A stretch of DNA of 64,000 nt. Source: Caulobacter segnis. GTDB lineage: Bacteria; Pseudomonadota; Alphaproteobacteria; Caulobacterales; Caulobacteraceae. The stretch lies in contig NZ_QFQZ01000001.1 in NCBI RefSeq assembly GCF_003243465.1, positions 1 through 64,000 of the forward strand, written 5' to 3'. A program made the translations under genes and the position numbers. The notes under the pieces were generated by a model. The model saw nothing but the letters and a program-made list of their open reading frames with translations, ran no database searches and was not told where the DNA came from. This document shows positions 47,763-55,945 of the stretch, one piece after another; the first letter of the stretch is position 1, and each line of letters begins with the position of its first letter.

Positions 47763-48079
47763 ACGGCTATCTCCTACCCCCGCTGGGGTCAGTGAAAGGC
47801 GTTGAACGATCCGCGGTGGGGGAGTTGATCATGTTCAACGAACGCAGACTACTAAATAGGAAGCCGCCGCCTTAACGCCAGGGAAGCGTCTTAGCAACCG
47901 CGAAAACCTGCGCGAATTACCTAAGTGATCGCGCTCAACCTAGATATGCGCGCACCACCATAGCGTCACTGCGACATAATGCCCGTCGAACGAGTTCGGC
48001 GAACGCGCTCAAAATCCGGCGTTCCAGCAGATCCGGCAGCGCTATGGCGCGTGGCTTCCAGACCCCTTATCCTGGGGCC
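47763..48079. other. Intergenic region with promoters for two divergent transcripts
   Basis: This 317-bp gap separates the 76-residue frame (minus) from the HIG1 gene (plus). The first 80 bp hold the GTTGAAC-type half-sites described separately. The middle (47850-47990) is comparatively AT-rich, with an ACTAAATAGG and a CCTAAGTGATC stretch. No coding frame is convincing there. Confidence 0.55.
47800..47840. promoter_or_regulatory. Cluster of GTTGAAC half-sites (TetR operator candidate)
   Basis: CGTTGAAC (47800-47807) and GTTCAACG (47833-47840) are perfect inverted arms. A third related half-site, GTTGATC (47824-47830), forms GTTGA-N6-TCAAC with the right arm. The cluster is 38-78 bp upstream of the TetR operon start, where an autoregulatory operator would be expected. 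Confidence 0.5.
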
Positions 48080-48283
48080 ATGTCCCATCTGTTCGACTTC
48101 CTCGTTCCGGCCGCGCTCCTGGCGGTGCTGATCGCCCTGGGCGCGGGCCTCTATGCGCTGTTCCGCGGCGGCGACTTCGGGCGCTCCTATTCCAACAAGC
48201 TGATGCGGCTGCGGGTGCTGCTGCAGTTCATCGCCATCATCGTCCTGGTCGCCGCCGCCTTCTGGTGGCGAAAGGGCGCTTGA
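48080..48283 (+). CDS. HIG1-domain (twin transmembrane) protein
   Basis: A 67-residue inner-membrane protein with two helices (FLVPAALLAVLIALGAGLYA and LLQFIAIIVLVAAAFWW) joined by GGDFGRSYSNKLMRLRV. The SNKLMRLRVLLQ stretch is the conserved loop of bacterial HIG1 proteins, which associate with terminal oxidases. It lies 48 bp upstream of the cobalamin adenosyltransferase gene on the same strand. The ATG at 48080 is used; the ribosome-binding site is weak. Confidence 0.82.
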   Translation: MSHLFDFLVPAALLAVLIALGAGLYALFRGGDFGRSYSNKLMRLRVLLQFIAIIVLVAAAFWWRKGA

Positions 48284-48331
48284 GGCGCGTCAGCTAGATA
48301 ACGCTCGTCAGAGAACAGGGGTCCGCGACGC

Positions 48332-48910
48332 ATGGTCACGCTGAACCGCATCTACACGCGCACCGGCGACGCCGGCTCGACGCGCCTAGCCACCGGCGCG
48401 CCGGTCAGCAAGGCTTCGCAACGGGTCGAGGCCTATGGCGGGGTGGACGAGACCAATGCGGCGATCGGCCAGGCGCGACAGCATACCGCGGCCGACCCGG
48501 TGCTCGACGCCATCCTGGAGCGGGTGCAGAACGACCTGTTCGACCTGGGCGCGGATCTCGCGACCCCCGAACAGCACGGCAAGCCCGAATGGGAGCCGCT
48601 GCGCATCCTCGACAGCCAGGTCGAGCGGCTGGAGCGCGAGATCGATCTGCTGAACGGCGAGCTCGAGCCCCTGACCTCGTTCGTGCTGCCGGCCGGCTCG
48701 CCCGCCGCGGCCGCCCTGCATGTCGCCCGGACCGTCTGCCGCCGCGCCGAGCGTGGCTGCGTCGCCCTGACGGCCGTCGAGGGAGAGATCGTCGGCGCCC
48801 CGGCGATCAAGTACCTGAACCGCCTGTCGGACCTGCTGTTCGTCGCCGCCCGCTGGGCCAACGACAAGGGCAAGGCCGACGTGCTCTGGAAGCCCGGCGC
48901 GACGCGCTAG
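48332..48910 (+). CDS. Cob(I)alamin adenosyltransferase, PduO type
   Basis: A 192-residue trimeric enzyme that adenosylates cob(I)alamin with ATP. TRTGDAGSTRLATGAPVSK is the N-terminal ATP-binding stretch, VEAYGGVDETNAAIGQAR is conserved, and CRRAERGCVALTA followed by YLNRLSDLLFVAARWAN forms the C-terminal signature. It would supply adenosylcobalamin for mutases such as methylmalonyl- or ethylmalonyl-CoA mutase, which fits the nearby acyl-CoA genes. It is followed by a convergent small gene. Confidence 0.92.
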   Translation: MVTLNRIYTRTGDAGSTRLATGAPVSKASQRVEAYGGVDETNAAIGQARQHTAADPVLDAILERVQNDLFDLGADLATPEQHGKPEWEPLRILDSQVERLEREIDLLNGELEPLTSFVLPAGSPAAAALHVARTVCRRAERGCVALTAVEGEIVGAPAIKYLNRLSDLLFVAARWANDKGKADVLWKPGATR

Positions 48911-48914
48911 CGGA

Positions 48915-49187
48915 CTACTTCTTCTGTGGCGCCGAGGCGGCGGCTGGAGCCGCGGGCGCGATCTTCGCCTCGCCGTTGATCGGCGGCACATTGGCCGGGC
49001 GGCGGGTCAGGGTCTCGATCGGATAGATGGTGGCGCACTTCAGCCACCGGCCGGCCCAGGCGCCGCCGCGCTCCTCGCAACGCTGCTTCGGCCAGACCCA
49101 CATCGCGTGATAGGCCAGCACGCTGGCGCTGGAGAGCAGGAACAGGCCCAGGAAGATGTACTTCAGGCGGGTGAAGGTCTTGTTCAT
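48915..49187 (-). CDS. Hypothetical one-pass membrane protein, 90 residues
   Basis: Unrecognised. A single helix (YIFLGLFLLSSASVLAYHAM) near the N-terminus is followed by a short extracytoplasmic part with two cysteines (RCEERGGAWAG, LKCATIYP) and an Ala/Pro-rich tail. The ATG at 49187 is favoured because the upstream extension lacks hydrophobic character. It lies between the adenosyltransferase gene and etfB, transcribed away from etfB. Confidence 0.65.
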   Translation of the reverse strand: MNKTFTRLKYIFLGLFLLSSASVLAYHAMWVWPKQRCEERGGAWAGRWLKCATIYPIETLTRRPANVPPINGEAKIAPAAPAAASAPQKK

Positions 49188-49397
49188 GATCGGCCCCTTA
49201 GCGCCTTTCCGCGCGCAAGGGAATTGGCCGGCGAGCGCGCGGGCGGCTCGGAAGCGAGAAGCTTCCCTACGATTGTTTGAACTCGCACAGCGATAACGCA
49301 TTACGCTTACGCCAAGGGAAACTTGCATTGCGGCGCACAAGCGCTAAGTCGATTGGCAAGCAGGAGAAAACGCAAAACCTGGAGGCGGTGAAAACCG

Positions 49398-50144
49398 ATG
49401 AAGGTCCTAGTCCCGGTCAAGCGGGTGATCGATTATAACGTGAAGGCTCGCGTCAAGGCGGACCAAACGGGTGTCGACCTCGCCAACGTCAAGATGTCGA
49501 TGAACCCCTTCTGTGAGATCGCGGTCGAGGAAGCCGTGCGTCTCAAGGAAAAAGGCGTGGCGACGGAAGTCGTCATCGTCAGCATCGGCCCCGCCCAAGC
49601 CCAGGAAACGATCCGCACGGCGCTCGCCATGGGCGGCGACCGCGGCATCCTGATCACCTCCGACACCGACGTCGAGCCGCTGGCCGTGGCCAAGCTGCTG
49701 GCCGCCGTGGTCGCCGAGGAGAACCCGAACCTGGTCGTGATGGGCAAGCAGGCGATCGATGGCGACAACAACGCCGTCGGGCAGATGCTGTCGGCCCTGC
49801 TGGGCTGGCCGCAAGCGACCTACGCCTCGGCCGTGGACGTGTCGGGCTCGACCGCCAAGGTCACCCGCGAAGTCGACGGCGGCCTCCAGACCCTGGACGT
49901 CGACCTGCCGGCCGTGATCACCGCCGACCTGCGCCTGAACGAGCCGCGCTATGCGTCTCTGCCCAACATCATGAAGGCCAAGAAGAAGGAGATCGTCACC
50001 AAGGCGGTCGCCGACTACGGCGTCGATGTCGCGCCGCGCCTGAAGGTCCTGAAGGTCACCGAGCCGGCCAAGCGCTCGGCGGGCGTCAAGGTCGAGACGG
50101 CCGCTGACCTGGTCTCCAAGCTCAACACCGCGGGGGTGCTGTAA
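49398..50144 (+). CDS. etfB: Electron transfer flavoprotein beta subunit
   Basis: A 248-residue subunit of the heterodimeric ETF, which carries electrons from acyl-CoA dehydrogenases to ETF-ubiquinone oxidoreductase. MKVLVPVKRVIDYNVKARVK, MSMNPFCEIAVEEAVRLKEK and VMGKQAIDGDNNAVGQMLSA are typical; the AMP-binding DTDVEPLAVAK loop is present. Its stop overlaps the etfA start (TAATG). It is likely used by the acyl-CoA dehydrogenase at 42483 among others. Confidence 0.95.
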   Translation: MKVLVPVKRVIDYNVKARVKADQTGVDLANVKMSMNPFCEIAVEEAVRLKEKGVATEVVIVSIGPAQAQETIRTALAMGGDRGILITSDTDVEPLAVAKLLAAVVAEENPNLVVMGKQAIDGDNNAVGQMLSALLGWPQATYASAVDVSGSTAKVTREVDGGLQTLDVDLPAVITADLRLNEPRYASLPNIMKAKKKEIVTKAVADYGVDVAPRLKVLKVTEPAKRSAGVKVETAADLVSKLNTAGVL

Positions 50145-51085
50145 TGGCTGTTCTCGTCATCGCCGACAACGACAACGCGCACCTGCGCGACGCCACCCAC
50201 AAGACCGTGACCGCCGCCCAGAAGATCTCGGGCGACGTCGACGTGCTGGTGCTGGGCAAGGGCGCCAAGGCCGTGGCCGACCAAGCGGCCAAGATCGCCG
50301 GCGTCCGCAAGGTGCTGCTGGCCGAGTCCGACGCCCTGGGCCACGGGATCGCCGAGGCCCAGGCCGACGCGGTGCTGGCCCTCGCCGGCAATTACGACGC
50401 GATCCTGGTTCCGGCCACCTCGGGCGGCAAGAACTTCGCGCCGCGCGTCGCCGCCAAGCTGGACGTCGCCCCGATCTCGGACATCGTCGAGGTCGTCAGC
50501 GCCGACACCTTCGTGCGCCCGATCTACGCCGGCAACGCCCTGGAGACGATCCAGTCGGGCGACGCCAAGAAGGTGATCACCGTCCGCCCGACCGCCTTCG
50601 CCGCCGCCGCTGAAGGCGGCTCGGCGTCGGTGGAAAGCGTCGCAGGCGCCGACGCCGGCAAGACCCGCTTCGTCAGCGAGGAGATGGTCAAGTCCGACCG
50701 TCCGGAACTGGCCGCGGCCAAGATCGTCGTCTCGGGTGGCCGCGCCATGGGTTCGGCCGAGGAGTTCCAGCGCGTGATCGAGCCGCTGGCCGACAAGCTG
50801 GGCGCCGCCGTCGGCGCCAGCCGCGCGGCCGTCGACGCCGGCTACGCCCCGAACGACTACCAGGTCGGCCAGACCGGCAAGGTCGTGGCGCCGCAGCTCT
50901 ATGTCGCCATCGGCATCTCGGGCGCGATCCAGCACCTGGCCGGCATGAAGGACTCCAAGGTGATCGTCGCGATCAACAAGGACGCCGACGCGCCGATCTT
51001 CCAGGTCGCCGACTACGGCCTGGTCGCCGACTACAAGACCGCCGTGCCGGAACTGATGGACGCCCTGAGCGCGGCCGGAAAGTAG
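50144..51085 (+). CDS. etfA: Electron transfer flavoprotein alpha subunit
   Basis: A 313-residue FAD-binding subunit of ETF. The N-terminal half shares the beta-subunit fold (AVLVIADNDNAHLRDATHKT). The C-terminal FAD domain carries VVSGGRAMGSAEEFQ, VGASRAAVDAGYAPNDYQVG, QTGKVVAPQLYVAIGISGAI and VAINKDADAPIFQVADYGLV. It is translationally coupled to etfB and followed by a terminator 40 bp downstream. Confidence 0.95.
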   Translation: MAVLVIADNDNAHLRDATHKTVTAAQKISGDVDVLVLGKGAKAVADQAAKIAGVRKVLLAESDALGHGIAEAQADAVLALAGNYDAILVPATSGGKNFAPRVAAKLDVAPISDIVEVVSADTFVRPIYAGNALETIQSGDAKKVITVRPTAFAAAAEGGSASVESVAGADAGKTRFVSEEMVKSDRPELAAAKIVVSGGRAMGSAEEFQRVIEPLADKLGAAVGASRAAVDAGYAPNDYQVGQTGKVVAPQLYVAIGISGAIQHLAGMKDSKVIVAINKDADAPIFQVADYGLVADYKTAVPELMDALSAAGK

Positions 51086-51126
51086 GAACTCCCCTTCTCC
51101 CCCTGCGGGAGAAGGGATGAATTTGA

Positions 51127-51155
51127 AAGGCCCGGAGGCGACTCCGGGCCTTCTT
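51127..51155 (+). terminator. Intrinsic terminator after etfBA
   Basis: Arms AAGGCCCGGA and TCCGGGCCTT enclose a short loop (GGCGAC) and are followed by CTTC. A second hairpin, CTTCTCCC...GGGAGAAG, lies just upstream at 51094-51114. Together they should end the etfBA transcript. Confidence 0.8.
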
Positions 51156-51173
51156 CGTGCGGCGGGCATGGCG

Positions 51174-51296
51174 TTAGCGCACGGTGATGACCGGCCTGGC
51201 CCAAGCGGCGTCCGGGTTGGACAGGCTGGACGAAGGGCTCGCGGCGGCGGAGGCCAGGGCGAGCACCAGCGCGCCCGCGATCAGCAGGGTCTTCAT
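51174..51296 (-). CDS. Small secreted peptide, 40 residues
   Basis: MKTLLIAGALVLALASAAA is a clear signal peptide and leaves a short mature part (SPSSSLSNPDAAWARPVITV plus Arg). The ATG at 51296 is preceded by GAGGA. It is divergent from the LysR gene and ends 20 bp from the etfBA terminator. Function unknown; such short secreted peptides are common and poorly annotated. Confidence 0.5.
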   Translation of the reverse strand: MKTLLIAGALVLALASAAASPSSSLSNPDAAWARPVITVR

Positions 51297-51426
51297 GGGT
51301 TGATCCTCATCGGTGTGAAGCGGTAGCGGCGCGTCGCGAGAGGGAACATGCTCGTGTGCGAGCGGCTTTGCGAACGATGGTATCTGTGTCAGCTTGTGAG
51401 CCTGACTAACAACCCCGAGCGCGACC

Positions 51427-52392
51427 ATGCGCCTGCCGCCCTTCTCGTCCCTGGTGGCCCTGGAGGCCGCCGCTCGCCATCGGAGCTATAGCCGCGCGGC
51501 GGATGAGCTGTTCGTGACCCACGGCGCGGTCAGCCAGCAGGTCCGCAAGCTGGAGGACGAGTTGGGAGTCCAGCTATTCGCCCGGCGCGGCAACCAGATG
51601 GAGCCGACGCCCACGGGCGCCGCCCTGGCCGAGCAGGTCCGCCGCGCCCTGGACACGCTCAGGCACGGCGTCGAGGACGCCCGTCGCGCCGGCAGCGGCC
51701 CGATCGTGATCTCGGTCGGCGCCGCCCTGGCCGCCAGCTGGCTGACCACCCGGCTGGCGCGCCTGACGGCCGAAACCGGCGAGCTGGACCTGACCATTCG
51801 CGTGGAGGACCGCGTCGCCGACCTGACGACCGACGGCGTCGACATCGCCCTGCGCTACGGCGTCGGCCCCTGGACGGGCGTGGAGTCGGTCCGGCTGATC
51901 GACGAGCGAATGTTCCCGGTCTGCAGCCCCGAGACCCTGGCCCGCCATCCGATCGAAAAGCCCGAGGATCTGCTGACCGCGCCGCTGTTGCGTCATACCA
52001 GCCTGACCTGGGCGACGTGGTTCCGGGCGATGGGGATCGAACCGCCCGAGCTGCCGCCCGGCCTGGCCTTCGACGCCTCGACCATGCTGCTGGACGCCGC
52101 CGCCCAGGGCATGGGCTTCGCCCTGGCCCGCGCCGGTTACGCACAGCGGGACCTGCAGGACGGTCGCCTGGTCCGCCCCCTGCCCGGAGAGGTCGATGTC
52201 GACACCGGCCACAGCTTCGTCTGGCGCGCCGACAATCCGAAACTGCCGCGCATCCTGAAGCTGCGGGACTGGTTGCTGAGAGAGACAGAGGGCGAGCGGC
52301 GCGAAGGCCGCGTTTGCCCCGACGGCGAAAATCCCGCATATCCCGCCGCCTCATGTCCCCCGCCAAGACCCTTCGCGACGTCCGGTCCCTGA
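51427..52392 (+). CDS. LysR-family transcriptional regulator (GcvA-like)
   Basis: A 321-residue regulator. The N-terminal helix-turn-helix is LVALEAAARHRSYSRAADEL, continuing FVTHGAVSQQVRKLEDELGV. A periplasmic-binding-protein-like effector domain follows. The GcvA type is suggested by LPPFSSLVALEAAARHRSYS. The last 40 bases overlap the start of the aminomutase gene in another frame, and the C-terminus is Pro-rich, so the two genes are tightly packed. It is divergent from the small secreted peptide gene, a likely target. Confidence 0.87.
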   Translation: MRLPPFSSLVALEAAARHRSYSRAADELFVTHGAVSQQVRKLEDELGVQLFARRGNQMEPTPTGAALAEQVRRALDTLRHGVEDARRAGSGPIVISVGAALAASWLTTRLARLTAETGELDLTIRVEDRVADLTTDGVDIALRYGVGPWTGVESVRLIDERMFPVCSPETLARHPIEKPEDLLTAPLLRHTSLTWATWFRAMGIEPPELPPGLAFDASTMLLDAAAQGMGFALARAGYAQRDLQDGRLVRPLPGEVDVDTGHSFVWRADNPKLPRILKLRDWLLRETEGERREGRVCPDGENPAYPAASCPPPRPFATSGP

Positions 52393-53393
52393 ACGAGGCC
52401 GGCCTGGTTCCGCCCGAGCGCCTGCCGGCGCTGGAGGCGGTGGCGGCGCGCTATGCGGTGGCCATCACCCCGGCCATGGCCGAGCTGATCGACGTCGCCG
52501 ACCCGCACGACCCGATCGCCCGCCAGTTCGTCCCGGCCCCCGAGGAGCTGGTCGCCAGCCCCGGCGAGGACGGCGACCCGATCGGCGACTCCGCCCACAG
52601 CCCCGTGGAGGGCGTCGTCCATCGCTATCCCGACCGGGTGCTGCTGAAGCCCACCCACACCTGCGCCGTCTATTGCCGGTTCTGCTTCCGCCGCGAGATG
52701 GTCGGCCCCGAGGGGCTGTCGAACCTGACGCCGGCCGAGCTGGACGCGGCCTTCGCCTATATCGCCGGCCGGCCGGAGATCTGGGAGGTGATCGTCACCG
52801 GCGGCGATCCGTTGGTGCTGTCGCCGCGGCGGCTGGCCGAACTGGTCGACCGGCTGGAGGCCATCGACCACGTCAAGGTCGTGCGCTTCCACACCCGCGT
52901 CCCGGCCGTCGATCCGGCCGCCGTGAGCGATGACCTCATCGCCGCTCTGAAGCGCTCGACCAAGGCGGTCTATGTCGCCCTGCACGCCAACCACGCCCGC
53001 GAGCTGACCCCGGCCGCCCGCGCGGCCTGCGCGCGCCTGGTCGACGCCGGGATCGCCATGGTCAGCCAGACCGTGCTGCTGAAGGGCGTCAACGACGATC
53101 CCGACACCCTGGCGGCGCTGATGAGGGCCTTCGTCGAGACGCGGATCAAGCCCTACTACCTGCACCATGGCGACCTCGCCCCCGGCACCGCGCACCTGCG
53201 CACCACGATCGCGGAAGGCCAGGCGATCATGCGCGCCCTGCGCGGAAGCCTGTCGGGCCTGGCCCAGCCGACCTATGTGCTCGACATTCCCGGCGGCCAC
53301 GGCAAGGCGCCGGTGGGCCCCAGCTACCTCGGCGAGGGCCAAGTGGAGGACCCGAACGGCGGCCGCCACGCCTATCCGCCCGCCGGCGACTGA
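52353..53393 (+). CDS. Lysine-2,3-aminomutase-like radical SAM protein (EpmB/KamA family)
   Basis: A 346-residue radical SAM/PLP enzyme. The iron-sulfur motif is Cys104-x3-Cys108-x2-Cys111 (CAVYCRFC), followed by VIVTGGDPLVLSPRRLAEL. The PLP lysine is in YVLDIPGGHGKAPVGPS. The length is that of EpmB, which makes beta-lysine for elongation factor P; catabolic KamA is longer. No epmA is nearby, so this is either an EF-P modification enzyme with an unlinked partner or a catabolic aminomutase. Its ATG lies inside the LysR gene, 40 bp before the LysR stop. Confidence 0.85.
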   Translation: MSPAKTLRDVRSLNEAGLVPPERLPALEAVAARYAVAITPAMAELIDVADPHDPIARQFVPAPEELVASPGEDGDPIGDSAHSPVEGVVHRYPDRVLLKPTHTCAVYCRFCFRREMVGPEGLSNLTPAELDAAFAYIAGRPEIWEVIVTGGDPLVLSPRRLAELVDRLEAIDHVKVVRFHTRVPAVDPAAVSDDLIAALKRSTKAVYVALHANHARELTPAARAACARLVDAGIAMVSQTVLLKGVNDDPDTLAALMRAFVETRIKPYYLHHGDLAPGTAHLRTTIAEGQAIMRALRGSLSGLAQPTYVLDIPGGHGKAPVGPSYLGEGQVEDPNGGRHAYPPAGD

Positions 53394-53527
53394 GGCGAAA
53401 AGCCGCCCTTCGGTTGCGACGCAGCAAAGCCTTGGCGGCGCCGTGGTTTCTCGTGCTAGAAAAGTCGCCATAGTCGAAGGCGTGGGCGCGGAAGCCCGGC
53501 GCGGGATCGAGCGAAGGCTTGGCGTTC

Positions 53528-54406
53528 ATGAGTGAGATCAAGACGGTCGGCGTGATCGGCGCGGGCCAGATGGGGGCGGGCATCGCGCATGTCGTCGCCC
53601 TGGCCGGTTACGGGGTGAAGCTGCACGACGTTTCGCGCGAGCGGATCGACGCCGGCATCGCCGTCATCGAGAAGAACATGGCCCGCCAGGTGGGCCGCGG
53701 CATCATCGACGACGCGGCCATGAAGGCGGCCCTGGAGCGCATCTCGCCCGCCGACGGCCTGGAGGCGGTGGGCGCCACGGACCTGGCCATCGAGGCCGCC
53801 ACCGAGAACGAGGAAGTCAAGAAGTCGATCTTCCGCAGCCTGCAGCCGCACCTGAAGCCCGACACGCTGCTGGCCTCGAACACCTCGTCGATCTCGATCA
53901 CGCGCCTGGCCTCGGCGACCGATCGTCCCGAGCGCTTCATCGGCCTGCACTTCATGAACCCGGTGCCGTTGATGAAGCTGGTGGAGATCATCCGCGGCAT
54001 CGCCACCGATGTTCCGACCTACGAGACGGCCGTGAACTTCGCCAAGTCGCTGGGCAAGATCACCAGCAACGCCGAGGACTTCCCCGCCTTCATCGTCAAC
54101 CGCGTGCTGGTGCCGATGATCAACGAGGCGATCTACACCCTGTACGAAGGGGTCGGCACGGTCGACGCCATCGACACGGCGATGAAGCTGGGCGCCAACC
54201 ATCCGATGGGCCCGCTCGAGCTGGGCGACTTCATCGGCCTGGACACCGTGCTGAGCATCATGAACGTGCTGCACGAGGGGCTGGCCGACAGCAAGTACCG
54301 TCCCTGCCCGCTGCTGGTGAAGTATGTCGAGGCCGGCTGGCTGGGCAAGAAGACCGGGCGCGGCTTCTACGACTATCGCGGCGAGACGCCGGTCCCCACG
54401 CGCTAG
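53528..54406 (+). CDS. hbd: 3-hydroxybutyryl-CoA dehydrogenase
   Basis: A 292-residue cytosolic enzyme that interconverts acetoacetyl-CoA and 3-hydroxybutyryl-CoA. VGVIGAGQMGAGIAHVVALA is the NAD(P)-binding loop. LASNTSSISITRLA, RFIGLHFMNPVPLMKLVEII with the catalytic His, and NRVLVPMINEAI with ANHPMGPLELGDFIGLD form the family core. An in-frame TTG 9 bp upstream of the ATG is possible. It lies near etfBA and the adenosyltransferase gene and fits short-chain acyl-CoA or polyhydroxybutyrate metabolism. Confidence 0.94.
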   Translation: MSEIKTVGVIGAGQMGAGIAHVVALAGYGVKLHDVSRERIDAGIAVIEKNMARQVGRGIIDDAAMKAALERISPADGLEAVGATDLAIEAATENEEVKKSIFRSLQPHLKPDTLLASNTSSISITRLASATDRPERFIGLHFMNPVPLMKLVEIIRGIATDVPTYETAVNFAKSLGKITSNAEDFPAFIVNRVLVPMINEAIYTLYEGVGTVDAIDTAMKLGANHPMGPLELGDFIGLDTVLSIMNVLHEGLADSKYRPCPLLVKYVEAGWLGKKTGRGFYDYRGETPVPTR

Positions 54407-54729
54407 GTCGCCCGCAACGCAAGGCTCCGCGACACGTCCACCGGACCGCAAGGTGTGGAAGGAGCGGAGCCGTCGCGAATTTGAGGAACTCAAGACGGCG
54501 CCGCTCCCCCGAGGTCGGAGGGATAGGGGCCCTGCCGACGGGTCGTCGAAGCCCTGGCGGAGGGCCGATGACCATCTCCCAAGCGCGCCAATCTCCCCCA
54601 CCGGCGCGCCTCGAAAGCGCCGCCCTTTTCGCTCGCCATGGCTCGGTTGTCATTGACCCGATATCCACGTTCTCTTGCCCCGCCGTCCGCGATGGATCAC
54701 CGCCTCTACCTGGCCGCGAAACCACGCCG
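54407..54729. other. Intergenic region between hbd and the AraC gene
   Basis: These 323 bp contain no clear gene. A hairpin with arms GGCTCCG (54423-54429) and CGGAGCC (54465-54471) lies just after hbd and could mark its transcript end, without a T-run. An open frame in phase with the AraC gene extends through the region but lacks regulator-like sequence and has no good ribosome-binding site, so I treat it as non-coding. Confidence 0.5.
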
Positions 54730-55755
54730 ATGACCGCTTCGCTGCGACGCGATCTCTGGGTCCTGGACGCCCGCGAGCGCGCAGACGCGGCCGCCGAGTA
54801 CCGCCGCGCCTGCGCGCATCTGTTCGACATCACCCTGCTCTCGCCCGAGGCCGAATTCCGCAACCGGATGGAGGGCTACAACCTGGCCGGCGTGGTGATG
54901 GCGCGCTGCTCGGGCGTGCCACAGCGCTTCACCCGAAAGCTGTCGCACATCGCCGCCGACGCCTCGGACTCGGTGCTGGCGGTCCTGGACCTGGAGTCCG
55001 GCGGCTGGCGCGGCGACTACGACGGGCGGCAAGCCAGCAGCGACATGGGCTCGATCCGCCTGATCGACATGTCGCGCCCGTTCGACATGGTCACGGAGGC
55101 CTACGAGACCGTCCACCTGATCCTGTCGCGCACCGCCCTGGAGCCCCAGGCCGCCGAGCTCGACTTCCATGGCTGCGTGATCCGCGAGGACGGCCCCAGC
55201 GGCCGCCTTCTGGGCTCGCATCTGCGGGCCCTGTGGGCGTCGGCCCAGGCGATGTCGGCCACCGACCTGACCCTGGCCGGCAAGGCGGCGGCGGCCCTGG
55301 TCAGCGCCGTCATCCTGGCCCACGGCGCGCCGAGCGACGAGGAGGTTCGGCCGGTCGAGAAGATGCTGCTGGCCTCGGCCCAGCGGTTCGTCGTCCAGAA
55401 CCTGGCCGAGCCAGACCTGTCGCCGGAGGCGGTCCGCCGCCACCTCGGCGTCTCGCGCAGCCTGCTCTACAAGGTGTTCGAACCGGCGGGCGGGGTCAGC
55501 GCGTTCATCCAGGCCCGGCGCCTGGACCAGGCCTTCGACGAGATCCTGGGCGACAAGGCCGACCAGCAGACCCTGGCCGAGGTCGGCTACCGCCTGGGCT
55601 TCCGCTCCGACGCCCACTTCAGCCGCGCCTTCCGCGCGCGCTTCGGCATGACGCCCGGCCGCCTGCGCAGCCTGGGCGAACGCGCCCGCCGCGAGGGCCT
55701 GTCGGCCATCGAGCGGCCAGACGACGTGTTCGCCTGGGTGCGGGGGTTGTTGTGA
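54730..55755 (+). CDS. AraC-family transcriptional regulator
   Basis: A 341-residue regulator. The C-terminal 100 residues hold the double helix-turn-helix: SPEAVRRHLGVSRSLLYKVF, then TLAEVGYRLGFRSDAHFSRA and FRARFGMTPGRLR. The N-terminal two thirds resembles the AraC-binding-like domain of AraC/TF-type activators (EFRNRMEGYNLAGVVMARCS), whose ligand is unknown. The ATG at 54730 (MTASLRRDLWVLDARERADA) is the best start. It is followed by an intergenic repeat and the convergent feoB gene. Confidence 0.85.
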   Translation: MTASLRRDLWVLDARERADAAAEYRRACAHLFDITLLSPEAEFRNRMEGYNLAGVVMARCSGVPQRFTRKLSHIAADASDSVLAVLDLESGGWRGDYDGRQASSDMGSIRLIDMSRPFDMVTEAYETVHLILSRTALEPQAAELDFHGCVIREDGPSGRLLGSHLRALWASAQAMSATDLTLAGKAAAALVSAVILAHGAPSDEEVRPVEKMLLASAQRFVVQNLAEPDLSPEAVRRHLGVSRSLLYKVFEPAGGVSAFIQARRLDQAFDEILGDKADQQTLAEVGYRLGFRSDAHFSRAFRARFGMTPGRLRSLGERARREGLSAIERPDDVFAWVRGLL

Positions 55756-55784
55756 GGACGCCGTCGGAGCGCGGCATCCGGAAA

Positions 55785-55916
55785 TCCGACCTCCCCGGCG
55801 AATGCCGGGGCCCAGATTCATCCGGGGTCGTCTGGGCGCTCGCGCCCCCCGCTGCGCCCTGAACAAGGATGCTGGCGGGTTCGATCTGGACCCCGGCATT
55901 CGCCGGGGAGATCGGA
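55785..55916. repeat. Intergenic inverted repeat with 34-bp arms
   Basis: The left arm (55785-55818) and right arm (55883-55916) are inverted copies with 31 of 34 matches. Each contains CTCCCCGGCGAATGCCGGGG, itself a small hairpin. The element lies between the convergent AraC and feoB genes, where it may serve as a two-way transcript end. It belongs to the class of dispersed palindromes also seen at 12895. Confidence 0.75.
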
Positions 55917-55945
55917 CTATTGGAGACGGACGGAAGAGTCCGCCT

